The position numbers and the translations under genes are program-made. From Caryophanales bacterium (GTDB lineage Bacteria > Bacillota > Bacilli > Exiguobacteriales > Exiguobacteriaceae), in contig CABIYO010000006.1 of NCBI GenBank assembly GCA_902362975.1, positions 1-64,000 on the forward strand: 64,000 nt of DNA. The letters run 5' to 3'. The notes under the pieces were generated by a model. That model did not search any database. It was not told the origin of the DNA and worked only from the letters and a program-made list of their open reading frames with translations. Shown one piece after another: positions 18,021-26,564 of the stretch (its first letter is position 1; each line of letters starts with the position of its first letter).

Positions 18021-19118
18021 TTAACGGATGACTGCTTCAGTTTCTCCGTCGAAGAAGTGTGCTTTTGTCATATCGAGTGCGAGTTCGACATCGTCACCCA
18101 TGTGGATGTTCGAGCGACCGTCAACGCGGGCTGTGAACTGTTGTCCACCGAGTTCAGCGTAGAGGTAAGACTCAGAACCCATGAGCTCAGCGACATCGAT
18201 GTGCGCTTTGAACGTGTGTGTTGTTGGTGAGTCGATGTAGATTGGCTCATCATGGATTGATTCCGGACGAATTCCGAGGACGAGCTCTTTTCCGACATAG
18301 CCACGATCACGAAGCGTTTTCATTTTTCCTTCTGGTACGTTGACTTCTTCACCGTTCGTGATGAATTTGCCTTCTGCGAGTGTACCGCGGAAGAAGTTCA
18401 TCGATGGTGAACCGATGAAGCCGGCGACGAAGATATTGTCTGGATGATCATATACCTCTTTCGGTGAACCGACTTGTTGAATGATTCCGTCTTTCAAGAT
18501 GACGATCCGTGTAGCGAGTGTCATCGCTTCCGTTTGGTCATGGGTAACGTAAATCGTCGTTGTATCCAAGCGGTTGTGCAATTGAATGATCTCTTTACGC
18601 ATTTGTACACGGAGTTTCGCATCCAAGTTTGAGAGTGGCTCATCCATCAAGAAGACTTTTGCGTCACGGACGATCGCACGACCGATGGCAACACGCTGAC
18701 GTTGTCCACCTGAGAGCGCTTTTGGTTTACGCTCGAGGTATTCTTCCAAACCGAGAATGCGGGCAGCGTCTTTTACGCGACGATCGATCTCGTCTTTCGG
18801 GAACTTACGGAGCTTCAACCCGAACGCCATGTTGTCGTAGACGCTCATGTGCGGATAAAGTGCGTAGTTTTGGAAGACCATGGCGATATCACGATCTTTA
18901 GGAGCGACATCGTTCATTCGTTTCCCGTCAATGAGAAAGTCACCGTTTGAAATTTCTTCAAGTCCTGCGATCATACGAAGTGTCGTCGATTTTCCGCAAC
19001 CAGACGGTCCGACGAAGACGATGAACTCACGGTCTTTGATATGCAAGTTGAAATCGCTGACGGCTTTTACGCCACCATCGTAAATTTTATCAATGTGTTC
19101 TAAACGAATTTCTGCCAT
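18021..19118 (-). CDS. msmX: Sugar ABC transporter ATPase, MsmX/UgpC type
   Basis: ATP-hydrolysing subunit that energises carbohydrate importers. In Bacillus one MsmX serves many of them. The 365-aa protein has Walker A GPSGCGKST (residues 37-45), signature LSGGQRQRVAIGRA near 134, Walker B VFLMDEPLSNLDAK near 154, the switch His in THDQTEAMTLA, and the C-terminal TOBE-type regulatory domain of the UgpC/MalK class. No permease or receptor for sugars lies beside it, which fits a shared ATPase. GGAGGC precedes the ATG, and two cre-like sites lie in the promoter region. Confidence 0.9.
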   Translation of the reverse strand: MAEIRLEHIDKIYDGGVKAVSDFNLHIKDREFIVFVGPSGCGKSTTLRMIAGLEEISNGDFLIDGKRMNDVAPKDRDIAMVFQNYALYPHMSVYDNMAFGLKLRKFPKDEIDRRVKDAARILGLEEYLERKPKALSGGQRQRVAIGRAIVRDAKVFLMDEPLSNLDAKLRVQMRKEIIQLHNRLDTTTIYVTHDQTEAMTLATRIVILKDGIIQQVGSPKEVYDHPDNIFVAGFIGSPSMNFFRGTLAEGKFITNGEEVNVPEGKMKTLRDRGYVGKELVLGIRPESIHDEPIYIDSPTTHTFKAHIDVAELMGSESYLYAELGGQQFTARVDGRSNIHMGDDVELALDMTKAHFFDGETEAVIR

Positions 19119-19150
19119 GTCGTTAGCCTCCTAAAGAATCTATGTGTATA

Positions 19151-19164
19151 TAATAGCGCTTACA
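19151..19164. promoter_or_regulatory. cre-like site 1, upstream of msmX
   Basis: TAATAGCGCTTACA differs from TGWNANCGNTNWCA by one base (A for G at position 2). It lies 33 bases before the msmX start. Confidence 0.6.
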
Positions 19165-19179
19165 AGAATGATTATATAA

Positions 19180-19193
19180 TGAAACCGCTTGCA
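19180..19193. promoter_or_regulatory. cre-like site 2, upstream of msmX
   Basis: TGAAACCGCTTGCA differs from the cre consensus at one position (G for W). It lies 29 bases (centre to centre) from site 1, on roughly the same face of the helix. Two sites together make CcpA control more believable. Confidence 0.6.
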
Positions 19194-19222
19194 TTGAATA
19201 TGGACAAATTGCACAAAAACCG

Positions 19223-20065
19223 TCAATCGGATTTGTGCAACATGACTATGAGTTGAAGAAGGCTAGCGTCATAGAACGTTCGAGCATCGTAACCCGTCGT
19301 CTCAAATAGGCGATCGAGCCGATAATTTAGCGTGTTTCGATGCATGAACAGTGCTTTGGCGGTATGCGAGACATTCAACGAGTGACGAAACAACTCCTCT
19401 AATAGTTCAATCGTCGATAAATCGAGCATTTGCATTAACGGGGCAGTGATATGCATCCGCTCTTTTAAGTCCTGCTGTTGTAGTAAATAATGGTATAATA
19501 ATTGACTAGCAGGGTAAGTTTTAGTGGACATACGTGCATATGGCATGAGTAATTGATGTTGACGATACACATGGGCGAGCGAGCCTTGCGGACGTTCGCT
19601 ATAGATGGCATGTGCCTCGATGAAACAGTCACTCGCAATGGCGCGCAATACGTCCTCAAACTCCTGAAGATTGACGAATGGAGTTTGTTCAATCAGCTCG
19701 ATATGTCGTGTCGACATCAAGATGACCTCGGCATTCGGCATAAAGTCACGGACGATACTAACGAAGGATTCGAACGCTTCTTCTTCCGCTTCTTGGAGAG
19801 AAAGAGAGATGAGCCGAAACGGTTGCTCAAAACGAAACGTCTCATCTTGAAGGGTTGCTTGCCATTTTCGCTGATGGGGATCAGATTGAAGGATTGGCGT
19901 CGCCCACAACGCCAACAGTTTTTGTTCGCGTTCGCTCAGTTCGAACGCGGGGAGTCCGAATAGGGTACCATCTTGCGTCTCGAACCAATCAAGGTCACCA
20001 GATGCATCTTCCGACCGATGGACAGCAGTCGGAAAAATCGATTTAATACGATCAAACGTATTCAA
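19223..20065 (-). CDS. PucR/CdaR-like transcription regulator
   Basis: Likely DNA-binding regulator of 280 aa. The C-terminal 60 residues form the PucR-type helix-turn-helix (LNVSHTAKALFMHRNTLNYRLDRLF), with the usual TGYDARTFYDASLLQL ending. The N-terminal part has no recognisable sensor domain, and the effector is unknown. I place the start at TTG 20065, six bases after GAGGTG, rather than GTG 20074 which overlaps that site. It is divergent from yheB, with about 50 bases between the starts, so it may control yheBA or itself; that is inference. Confidence 0.8.
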   Translation of the reverse strand: MNTFDRIKSIFPTAVHRSEDASGDLDWFETQDGTLFGLPAFELSEREQKLLALWATPILQSDPHQRKWQATLQDETFRFEQPFRLISLSLQEAEEEAFESFVSIVRDFMPNAEVILMSTRHIELIEQTPFVNLQEFEDVLRAIASDCFIEAHAIYSERPQGSLAHVYRQHQLLMPYARMSTKTYPASQLLYHYLLQQQDLKERMHITAPLMQMLDLSTIELLEELFRHSLNVSHTAKALFMHRNTLNYRLDRLFETTGYDARTFYDASLLQLIVMLHKSD

Positions 20066-20116
20066 TACTATCACCTCAACAACAATGTATCATATTTCAG
20101 ATCGGAGGCTTGCAGT

Positions 20117-21235
20117 TTGGACGGGTTATTAAAGATTTTACTCATGATATTGATCGGGGCGACCATCGGGGGCGTGACCAACTTTCTCGCCATCAAGATG
20201 TTGTTCCGACCACACGAACCGAAATACATCGGTTCATTCCGGATTCCTTTTACACCAGGACTCATTCCGAAACGTCGAGATGAATTGGCATCTAGTTTAG
20301 GGAAGACGGTCGTCAAACATTTATTGACACCAGAGGGTATGCGGAAGCGATTGCTAGATGACCAAGTGACGACGCATATTACGCACTTTGCACAACAAGA
20401 GGTTCAGACGATGTTACGCTCGGATAAGACGGTTCGCGAGCTGTTGGAACCCCTCTATCCGAACGCAGAGGCACGATTCCTCACGCTAGCAGATGACAAA
20501 CTACGTGAAGAGCTATCGAACGTCATGGCTGAAGTGAAAGAACGGAAGCTGTTTGAGTTACTTGGAGAAGAAGGGATGGACCGTGTACGAGTGGTCATTC
20601 CTGAAATCGTGGAGGCGCTTCTCGTCAAATCAGAGGAATATTTCTATTCTCCTGAAGGTGAGGCGCAACTTCGTCACATGGTTGACTCGTTCGTCCAGCG
20701 TCGTCTCGGATTTATCGCAGGGTTCATTCAAAACATGAACTTTGTCGAGATGGTTCGACCAGAAATCGTCAACATCTTACGTGGTCAATCGACCCGTGAC
20801 GGAATGACGACGATGATCACGCGTGAATTTGAGCGATTCAGTGAGAAGACGGTCGATATACTGATCGATGACCGACTCGAAGCACGACTCATCGATGGCA
20901 TCACAGATCAAATCGTATCTCGTTTGCCAATCGGACAATTATTGGATCGTTCGATATCGTCGTATACACAGTCCGTCGAATCCCGCATTGTCGACGAACT
21001 TGTACCACAAGGTGTCACGCTTGTCATTGAGCGCTTCACGAACCAAATGGAGACGATCATGGACCGATTGAAGATTGATAAGATTGTGCAAGAGCAGGTC
21101 CAATCACTCGACACGTCGTACCTCGAAGAAATCGTCTTATCAATCTCGAAACGAGAGTTCCGGGCAATAACATGGCTCGGTGCGCTGTTAGGTGGTATGA
21201 TTGGGTTGATTCAAGGGTTGATTGCCATCTTGTGA
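20117..21235 (+). CDS. yheB: DUF445 membrane protein YheB
   Basis: Function unknown; the family is membrane-bound at both ends. The 372-aa product has an N-terminal hydrophobic helix (LLKILLMILIGATIGG) followed by the conserved TNFLAIKMLFRPHEP and IPFTPGLIPKRRDELA segments (residues about 20-60). A long amphipathic helical middle follows, and a C-terminal helix (WLGALLGGMIGLIQGLIAIL). I choose TTG 20117 because GGAGG at 20104-20108 is eight bases upstream; the longer open frame overlaps the divergent regulator. yheA follows after 35 bases, as in B. subtilis. Confidence 0.88.
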   Translation: MDGLLKILLMILIGATIGGVTNFLAIKMLFRPHEPKYIGSFRIPFTPGLIPKRRDELASSLGKTVVKHLLTPEGMRKRLLDDQVTTHITHFAQQEVQTMLRSDKTVRELLEPLYPNAEARFLTLADDKLREELSNVMAEVKERKLFELLGEEGMDRVRVVIPEIVEALLVKSEEYFYSPEGEAQLRHMVDSFVQRRLGFIAGFIQNMNFVEMVRPEIVNILRGQSTRDGMTTMITREFERFSEKTVDILIDDRLEARLIDGITDQIVSRLPIGQLLDRSISSYTQSVESRIVDELVPQGVTLVIERFTNQMETIMDRLKIDKIVQEQVQSLDTSYLEEIVLSISKREFRAITWLGALLGGMIGLIQGLIAIL

Positions 21236-21270
21236 TGGCTTAACCCTAATAGCATTTAGGAGGACGTTAC

Positions 21271-21642
21271 ATGTCACAAACAAACTTGTACGACCAAGCT
21301 TACCAATTGGAGAAAGCACTTCGCGAGTCTGAAGAGTTCACAACACTCTCTTCTTTATACGATCGTGTCAATGCGGATGCGGAAGCGAACCAGTTGTTCG
21401 CTGACTTCCGTAACATCCAAATGACGCTTCAACAAAAGCAGATGCAAGGAGAGGAAATCTCTGAGCAGGAAATGATGGATGCGCAAACGAAAATGATGAA
21501 CGTCCAACAGAACGAGTTGATCATGGAGCTCATGCAAGAAGAGCAACGCATGCACCAACTCGTCACAGAAGTGACGAAAATCATCATGAAACCACTTGAG
21601 GAGCTTTACGCGCCGATGGTGAACGAAAACGAAGTTCAATAA
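21271..21642 (+). CDS. yheA: YlbF/YmcA-family protein YheA (DUF964)
   Basis: A 123-aa all-helical protein, rich in Gln, Met and Glu, of the family that includes the RNase-Y-complex proteins YlbF and YmcA. The N-terminus (NLYDQAYQLEKALRESEEF) and the DAEANQLFADFRNIQ segment match the YheA subgroup. AGGAGG precedes the ATG. It follows yheB, and the operon ends at the terminator 12 bases downstream. The precise role is unknown. Confidence 0.9.
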   Translation: MSQTNLYDQAYQLEKALRESEEFTTLSSLYDRVNADAEANQLFADFRNIQMTLQQKQMQGEEISEQEMMDAQTKMMNVQQNELIMELMQEEQRMHQLVTEVTKIIMKPLEELYAPMVNENEVQ

Positions 21643-21653
21643 GAAATGATGAG

Positions 21654-21682
21654 CGGATGGCTATTGAGCCATCCGTTTTTTT
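21654..21682 (+). terminator. Terminator of yheBA
   Basis: Nine-pair stem CGGATGGCT / AGCCATCCG with an ATTG loop and seven T. Confidence 0.95.
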
Positions 21683-21707
21683 GTTGATGAGATTGTCACA
21701 CGCTTTG

Positions 21708-21721
21708 AGTAAGCGCTTACA
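21708..21721. promoter_or_regulatory. cre-like site upstream of the SLC13 permease
   Basis: AGTAAGCGCTTACA is a near-perfect palindrome and matches the cre consensus at all but the first base. It lies 50 bases before the permease ATG. Confidence 0.65.
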
Positions 21722-21770
21722 TAAGGTGGGTTATAATGAAGTTGTGATAATAGTGAAAGGGTGAATCAGC

Positions 21771-23546
21771 ATGATCACGGTGATAATCCTTTTAGGGATG
21801 ATTTTCTTTTTTATAGCAGGATGGTTACGGGCGGACGTGGTGGCCTTGATTGGACTCGTTTGCCTCGTGCTCACACAGCAATTGACGCCAGGTGAAGCGA
21901 TGGCTGGTTTCTCCAATCCGGTCGTCTTGATGATTGCTGGACTGTTCGTGGTCGGAGCGGGATTGTTTCATTCTGGTCTGGCGGAACGGTTGGCTTCTTT
22001 ACTTATTCCATACGCGGGCGGGAGTGCGACGCGATTATTCTACCTGTTTATGTTGACGGTGACGCTCTTGTCGAGTGTCATGTCTAATACGGGCACCGTC
22101 GCCTTGCTTATTCCCGTTGTGATGGTAATGGCACGAAAAATCCAACAGTCTCCAGATTCTTATCTCATGCCACTCGCCTTTTTTTCTAGCATCGGTGGAA
22201 CGATGACACTGATTGGGACACCTCCCAATCTCGTTGCGGCAGAAGCACTCCGTGGCATCACCGATGAACCGCTCGGATTCTTTTCATTGTTTCCAATTGG
22301 TCTGGTGGTGATGGTGATCGGACTGATTTATTTCCGGCTAATCGGGAACCGTTTACTCGATCAAGGTGGGGCGAAACAGTGGTCGAAAACGGAGGTGAGT
22401 GAGCCGTTGCGTCCAAACGTCTATGTGATGTCGATTGCAAAGAGTCATCCGTTAATTGGGAAACAGTTACGTGACCTTCCATGGTCTCATGAAGGGGTTA
22501 TAGTCTTGAAGGAACGAGTTCATGGACGACACCATCATGAGACGGCTCATGCGGACACCGTACTACGTCCCGGGGAATTACTTGTCAGTGGCGAGGAACG
22601 GCACGTTCGGAACTTTTCTGAAAAAGAACAGATTCCATTTGAACCGATTGAGGCCACCCGTGTAGATGATCAAACCGGCGGGGTTCTCCTGTTCACCGTA
22701 CCTGGGTTGAGTCGACTAATCGGGAAGCGGCTCAGTGAGAGTCAGTTACGTAATCAGTTTCATGTCAATGTCTTAAAAGTCATCCGACCACAAGAAGAGA
22801 TTGCACACGTGCGATTGAAAGACACCCCATTGAAACAAGGGGACATGTTGATGGTACAAGGGACATGGGATGATTTAGAGCGGATGGAGCAAGAGACACA
22901 TGACCTGTTATCAAATGAACGGGTGACCGAGGTGGCCAATCGAGTCGTATCCGGGCGTCATCAGCTCGCAGCAGGTATCATCATGCTCACGTTGTTGCTC
23001 CTGTTCATGTTGGAATGGGTCGACCCGACCGTTGCCGTATGGCTGGCTGCGCTAGCGATGGTGTTGAGTGGAGCTGTCCGACAGATGGACGTCGCCTATC
23101 AATCCATTCAATGGTCCTCGCTCGTCTTGATTGCGGCCATGATCCCGGTAGGTACAGCGCTTGAAAAGGCGGGAATCATGGCATCGGTCGTTGCATGGAT
23201 TGAAAGGACATTTGCCGACTTTGGTCCTATCTGGGTCCTCGTCGTCTTATTCGTCTCCACCATGCTCCTTAGTCAAATCATCTCGAATACAGCGACCGCT
23301 ATTTTGTTTGTCCCCCTAGCGATTGCACTCGCCGAATCGATGTCTGTCAGTCCAGTTCCATTCGTCGTTGCGGTCGCCATCTCGGCGTCACTCGCTTTTA
23401 TGACCCCGTTCGGATCTCCGACAAATGCGATGGTCTTTAGTATCGGCAACTATCGATTTATGGATTTTGTCAAAGTCGGTGTGCCGTTGCAACTCATCAC
23501 GGGAATTATAGGAATTCTGATGATTCTCATTCTCTTCCCATTTTGA
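21771..23546 (+). CDS. SLC13-family permease with two TrkA-C domains
   Basis: Probable anion or dicarboxylate transporter of the inner membrane. The 591-aa protein has about six N-terminal membrane helices with the family motif SNTGTVALLIPVVM near residue 105 and IGTPPNLVAAEAL near 150. Two soluble TrkA-C (RCK-C) domains follow (residues about 205-300 and 300-385: RPNVYVMSIAKSHPLIGKQL, then GLSRLIGKRLSESQLRNQF), then a second membrane half with SNTATAILFVPLAIAL near 510 and a TPFGSPTNAMVFS loop. The substrate cannot be told from sequence. A cre-like site precedes it. Confidence 0.85.
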   Translation: MITVIILLGMIFFFIAGWLRADVVALIGLVCLVLTQQLTPGEAMAGFSNPVVLMIAGLFVVGAGLFHSGLAERLASLLIPYAGGSATRLFYLFMLTVTLLSSVMSNTGTVALLIPVVMVMARKIQQSPDSYLMPLAFFSSIGGTMTLIGTPPNLVAAEALRGITDEPLGFFSLFPIGLVVMVIGLIYFRLIGNRLLDQGGAKQWSKTEVSEPLRPNVYVMSIAKSHPLIGKQLRDLPWSHEGVIVLKERVHGRHHHETAHADTVLRPGELLVSGEERHVRNFSEKEQIPFEPIEATRVDDQTGGVLLFTVPGLSRLIGKRLSESQLRNQFHVNVLKVIRPQEEIAHVRLKDTPLKQGDMLMVQGTWDDLERMEQETHDLLSNERVTEVANRVVSGRHQLAAGIIMLTLLLLFMLEWVDPTVAVWLAALAMVLSGAVRQMDVAYQSIQWSSLVLIAAMIPVGTALEKAGIMASVVAWIERTFADFGPIWVLVVLFVSTMLLSQIISNTATAILFVPLAIALAESMSVSPVPFVVAVAISASLAFMTPFGSPTNAMVFSIGNYRFMDFVKVGVPLQLITGIIGILMILILFPF

Positions 23547-23605
23547 ATAGGAGTTTTGAGGACGAGTATCGAAAATAGACGTATCAGCAAATGAAAGGGC
23601 GGGCG

Positions 23606-24100
23606 ATGATGAAAAAATGGATATTGGTTTTCTCCTGTCTCTTTCTTGTGGCGTGTGGGAAAGAAGTGGGGACGGAACCAGAACCTGAGATGACGCAGAA
23701 CGGGCAGGTGGCCGAAGCGTATCTCGAGGAACAACAGTACCCGATTGTCTCTTATGAAGGCGAGCATAGGAGTACCTTGACCTTAGAGGAACTGACAGAG
23801 GATCGTGAACGGAACGTTTTGGGACTACAACCGGTATCACCGGATGAATACGTGGGTAAGACCATCTACTACGAAAACTTTACGGTGAAAGATCATCCGA
23901 TTGGTGAGCAATCTCCCGCTGGTCAGACTGCTGTCTCGGTAATGATCGTGGATGGAAAGGTCATCGGCGGGACATCATTCCCTGTGACAGACGGATCAGG
24001 TTTAGGGAACGGATATAGTTTGAGCGGAGAATCGCTTGAGGATATTCACCCCGATCTTCAAGAATGGCAGGATGCGTGGAATGAAAAATACGGTGAATGA
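23606..24100 (+). CDS. Predicted lipoprotein of unknown function
   Basis: A 164-aa exported protein. It begins MMKKWILVFSCLFLVACGKE: a short basic start, a hydrophobic core and lipobox FLVAC, so it should be lipid-anchored outside the membrane. The mature part is acidic (many Glu) with a predicted beta-rich C-terminal domain (TAVSVMIVDGKVIGGTSFP). I start at ATG 23606, preceded by AAAGGGCGGG; the ATG at 23591 is embedded in that site. I do not recognise a family. It follows the SLC13 gene by 59 bases and ends at a terminator. Confidence 0.75.
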   Translation: MMKKWILVFSCLFLVACGKEVGTEPEPEMTQNGQVAEAYLEEQQYPIVSYEGEHRSTLTLEELTEDRERNVLGLQPVSPDEYVGKTIYYENFTVKDHPIGEQSPAGQTAVSVMIVDGKVIGGTSFPVTDGSGLGNGYSLSGESLEDIHPDLQEWQDAWNEKYGE

Positions 24101-24139
24101 AAAAGTAGACCAAGACAATCATTGTCCTGGTCTACTTTT
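24101..24139. terminator. Bidirectional terminator
   Basis: Long stem AAAAGTAGACCA-A-GACAAT / ATTGTC-C-TGGTCTACTTTT with a one-to-two base loop. It separates the lipoprotein gene and the convergent YhzD-like gene. Confidence 0.93.
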
Positions 24140-24140
24140 G

Positions 24141-24359
24141 TTAAGATGCCGTCCCTTTCAGTTTCCCCGGTAATTTGCAACGCTCGAAGTAGATGAGTTG
24201 CCCCCGTCGTACGATACGCGCCCCTTTATGCTCATGTCCAGCAGCACGAAGCATGTTGAGTCCTTGTTGTTTGGCCGACCGATCGTCGTTCGCTTCGAAC
24301 ATTTCATTCAATACGAGCGTGCCATCATTTTCAAATCCTGTCACCGTGTATGTTTCCAT
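24141..24359 (-). CDS. YhzD-like small protein
   Basis: A 72-aa protein that resembles the Bacillus YhzD family: N-terminal METYTVTGFENDGTLVLNE, then the SAKQQGLNMLRAAG helix and a short beta hairpin with basic residues (GARIVRRGQLIYFERC). Function unknown. The ATG at 24359 is preceded on the minus strand by a GGGG-rich site. It ends next to the bidirectional terminator and lies 39 bases downstream of dinB, so it may be cotranscribed with that SOS gene. Confidence 0.7.
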   Translation of the reverse strand: METYTVTGFENDGTLVLNEMFEANDDRSAKQQGLNMLRAAGHEHKGARIVRRGQLIYFERCKLPGKLKGTAS

Positions 24360-24398
24360 TCACACGACCCCCTTTTCTTCATTTTAATGAATGACCAT

Positions 24399-25490
24399 TC
24401 ATTCTTCAAGAGAAGGTTTTGTCAGTTCGTCGAATGTCAGCTGTCGTGTCGATTCAGTTCGGGGAATCAAATCGGATACGGTCAATCCGATCAAACGGAC
24501 GGGCTCGATGACGTGCATCTCGTCGAAAAGACGTCTGGCAAGTCGTCTAATCTCATCATGGTCATGCGTCGGGTGGTTTAATTTGATTTGATGACTCCGA
24601 GCTTGAAACTCGCTCGTCTTTATTTTGATGGTGACCGTTTGACAGCTCAAGTCACGGCGATCGAGCTGACGCAATACGTCCTCCATCTCTGGGATGACCC
24701 GTTCGAACACTTCTTCCGGGTCATCGACATCAAATGCAAACGTCGTTTCTGACCCAATCGACTTACGCTCTCGCGTGGTCACGACAGGACGCGTATCACG
24801 TCCGTGTGCCAGTTCATATAGTTGTTGCCCACGATCGTGTCCAAAGATGGCTTTCAGTTGCTCGGGACGAGTTTGTTGAAGGTCACCAATCGTATGGTAG
24901 CCACTTTTATAAAGTGTTTGAGCGGTTACTTTTCCGACGCCATGCATGGCTTCGATGGAGAGGGGAGAGAGAAAGGTAACCACTTCATCAAGCGGGACGA
25001 CCGTGAGTCCATTTGGTTTCTCATATCCTGAAGCGATTTTCGCGACAAACTTTGACGGTGCGACTCCTGCAGACGCGGTGAGACCGGTGCGACGCTTAAT
25101 CTCGCCTAATATATACCGGGCGATAAAGGGCCCAGATGTGCTCAATAACGAATTCTCCGTCACATCGAGATAAGCCTCATCGAGCGAGAGTGGTTCGACG
25201 AGGGGTGTAACGGACTTAAAAATCTCCATCACTTGTGCGCTGACTTGTCGATAGGCCTGAAACCGTGGTTTGACAAACGTCGCATGGGGGCACAAGGCAA
25301 AAGCGCGACGTGATGACATCGCGCTGTGTACGCCGTATTTCCTAGCTTCATAGGAACATGTCGCGACGACCCCACGGCTGTGGGGAGGACCTCCGACGAT
25401 GACCGGCTTTCCTCGTAAGTTAGGACGGTCACGCTGTTCGACAGAGGCATAAAATGCGTCCATGTCCACATGAATGATGAGTCGTTCCAT
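24399..25490 (-). CDS. dinB: DNA polymerase IV
   Basis: Y-family error-prone polymerase that copies damaged templates. The 363-aa protein begins IIHVDMDAFYASVE, with the metal-binding Asp, and has the second catalytic motif SLDEAYLDVT near residue 103. It has the helix-hairpin-helix region (AMHGVGKVTAQTLYKSG, about 185) and the little-finger domain. The C-terminus lacks a clear canonical clamp-binding QLxLF, although RQLTFDEL near the end may serve. A GAAAGGTGATGTT site precedes the ATG. A consensus LexA box overlaps its promoter, so it is probably SOS-induced. Confidence 0.94.
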   Translation of the reverse strand: MERLIIHVDMDAFYASVEQRDRPNLRGKPVIVGGPPHSRGVVATCSYEARKYGVHSAMSSRRAFALCPHATFVKPRFQAYRQVSAQVMEIFKSVTPLVEPLSLDEAYLDVTENSLLSTSGPFIARYILGEIKRRTGLTASAGVAPSKFVAKIASGYEKPNGLTVVPLDEVVTFLSPLSIEAMHGVGKVTAQTLYKSGYHTIGDLQQTRPEQLKAIFGHDRGQQLYELAHGRDTRPVVTTRERKSIGSETTFAFDVDDPEEVFERVIPEMEDVLRQLDRRDLSCQTVTIKIKTSEFQARSHQIKLNHPTHDHDEIRRLARRLFDEMHVIEPVRLIGLTVSDLIPRTESTRQLTFDELTKPSLEE

Positions 25491-25525
25491 AACATCACCT
25501 TTCTTGTGTGAATCACTTTCTTTTC

Positions 25526-25546
25526 ATTATATCGAACTTTTGTTCG
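25526..25546 (-). promoter_or_regulatory. LexA (SOS) box and -10 element of dinB
   Basis: On the minus strand CGAACAAAAGTTCG (25533-25546) fits the Gram-positive SOS box CGAACNNNNGTTCG exactly. It is followed after one base by TATAAT (25526-25531). The box therefore covers the promoter spacer of dinB, 43 bases before its ATG, and overlaps the 3' end of corA. Confidence 0.88.
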
Positions 25547-26453
25547 TTTTTTGAGATTTTTGTTTTGATCGATGTTTCATTGAAGTCGTTTGATTCGGAA
25601 ACTGCAGCAATGACCCGAGCCAATTCTTCCGTTTCAGCCACACTTGGATGATGAGTGTGAAGAGAAGAATCATGAGCCAGGCGAATCCATATCCAAACGG
25701 CCATTCCAGTTCAGGCATGTTTTTAAAGTTCATTCCCCAAACCGCACCGAATGCAACGACGGGAGTCGTCAGCGCGGTGAAGACGGTTAATGCCTTCATG
25801 ATTTCGTTCCCTCGGAAGTTCGACAGGGTGGAGGCGAGGTCTGTCATCGCAATCACGTCTTCTTGATAATGACTGATGAGTGCCAGCAATCGACTGACTC
25901 GATAATCGGCAAGTTGATACGACTTCAACTGATGTAAATCAATCGTTAAAAAAGCCTCTCGGCCCGCCATGACAAGCTCTTTATATGGGGTAACCGTATC
26001 GGACCACCGTTCGATTTCACTGCGAAGAGCAAAAATCTCATTCATGAACGTAGCAGGAACTTGTCCCGTCATTTCCCGTTGAGCGGCCATCAACCGTTCT
26101 TCAAATTCATCGATGCCATGAAAGTAGTTGTTCATCCGTTCGGCAAGCAACTCATAAAACGCCTCGATCGGAGAATCACATTTTTTGGAGAGAACGGACT
26201 CATGGTACAAATCATCAAAGCCGATTGTCCATAAAAAATCAGGCCCAATAAAGTAATGTCCAATTTTTTGTGGCTCCCGTTCTAATTGTTCATAGTCGAG
26301 CGTGAGTGAACCATACATATATCCGTTCTCGACGACAATCTTCGTCACATTCGAGGTCGTCAATTGTTCAAGCCAATACGTATAGGCTTGGGCATATTGC
26401 TGATCAACATGCACATAGTCTTCCGGTCGTGTATACCAATCCCATTTCATCAT
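25527..26453 (-). CDS. CorA-family magnesium/divalent cation transporter
   Basis: Pentameric cation channel of the membrane. The 308-aa product has a long soluble N-terminal domain and two C-terminal helices. The signature GMN lies in WGMNFKNMPEL near residue 245, at the end of the first helix (ALTVFTALTTPVVAFGAV). The tail is basic. The frame is open to 26519 from a TTG, but I start at ATG 26453 because GGAGGA lies just upstream and a promoter-like CTGACA-18-TATAGT (26498 to 26469, minus strand) falls inside the longer frame. ATG 26450 is equally possible. Confidence 0.85.
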   Translation of the reverse strand: MMKWDWYTRPEDYVHVDQQYAQAYTYWLEQLTTSNVTKIVVENGYMYGSLTLDYEQLEREPQKIGHYFIGPDFLWTIGFDDLYHESVLSKKCDSPIEAFYELLAERMNNYFHGIDEFEERLMAAQREMTGQVPATFMNEIFALRSEIERWSDTVTPYKELVMAGREAFLTIDLHQLKSYQLADYRVSRLLALISHYQEDVIAMTDLASTLSNFRGNEIMKALTVFTALTTPVVAFGAVWGMNFKNMPELEWPFGYGFAWLMILLFTLIIQVWLKRKNWLGSLLQFPNQTTSMKHRSKQKSQKTNKSSI

Positions 26454-26564
26454 CCATTCCTCCAATTCACTATAATGATAGTATTCCCAAATTGTCAGGA
26501 ATGTTGGCATCTGTCGCAAACTTTCGTTAAGATGAAGGTACTGAACAAGAGAGAGGTGCTTTCA

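Noticed and set aside
18021..19118. The adjacent ATPase as missing subunit of the amino-acid importer
   Set aside because: It has the long C-terminal regulatory domain of UgpC/MsmX sugar ATPases, is on the opposite strand and has separate control sites.
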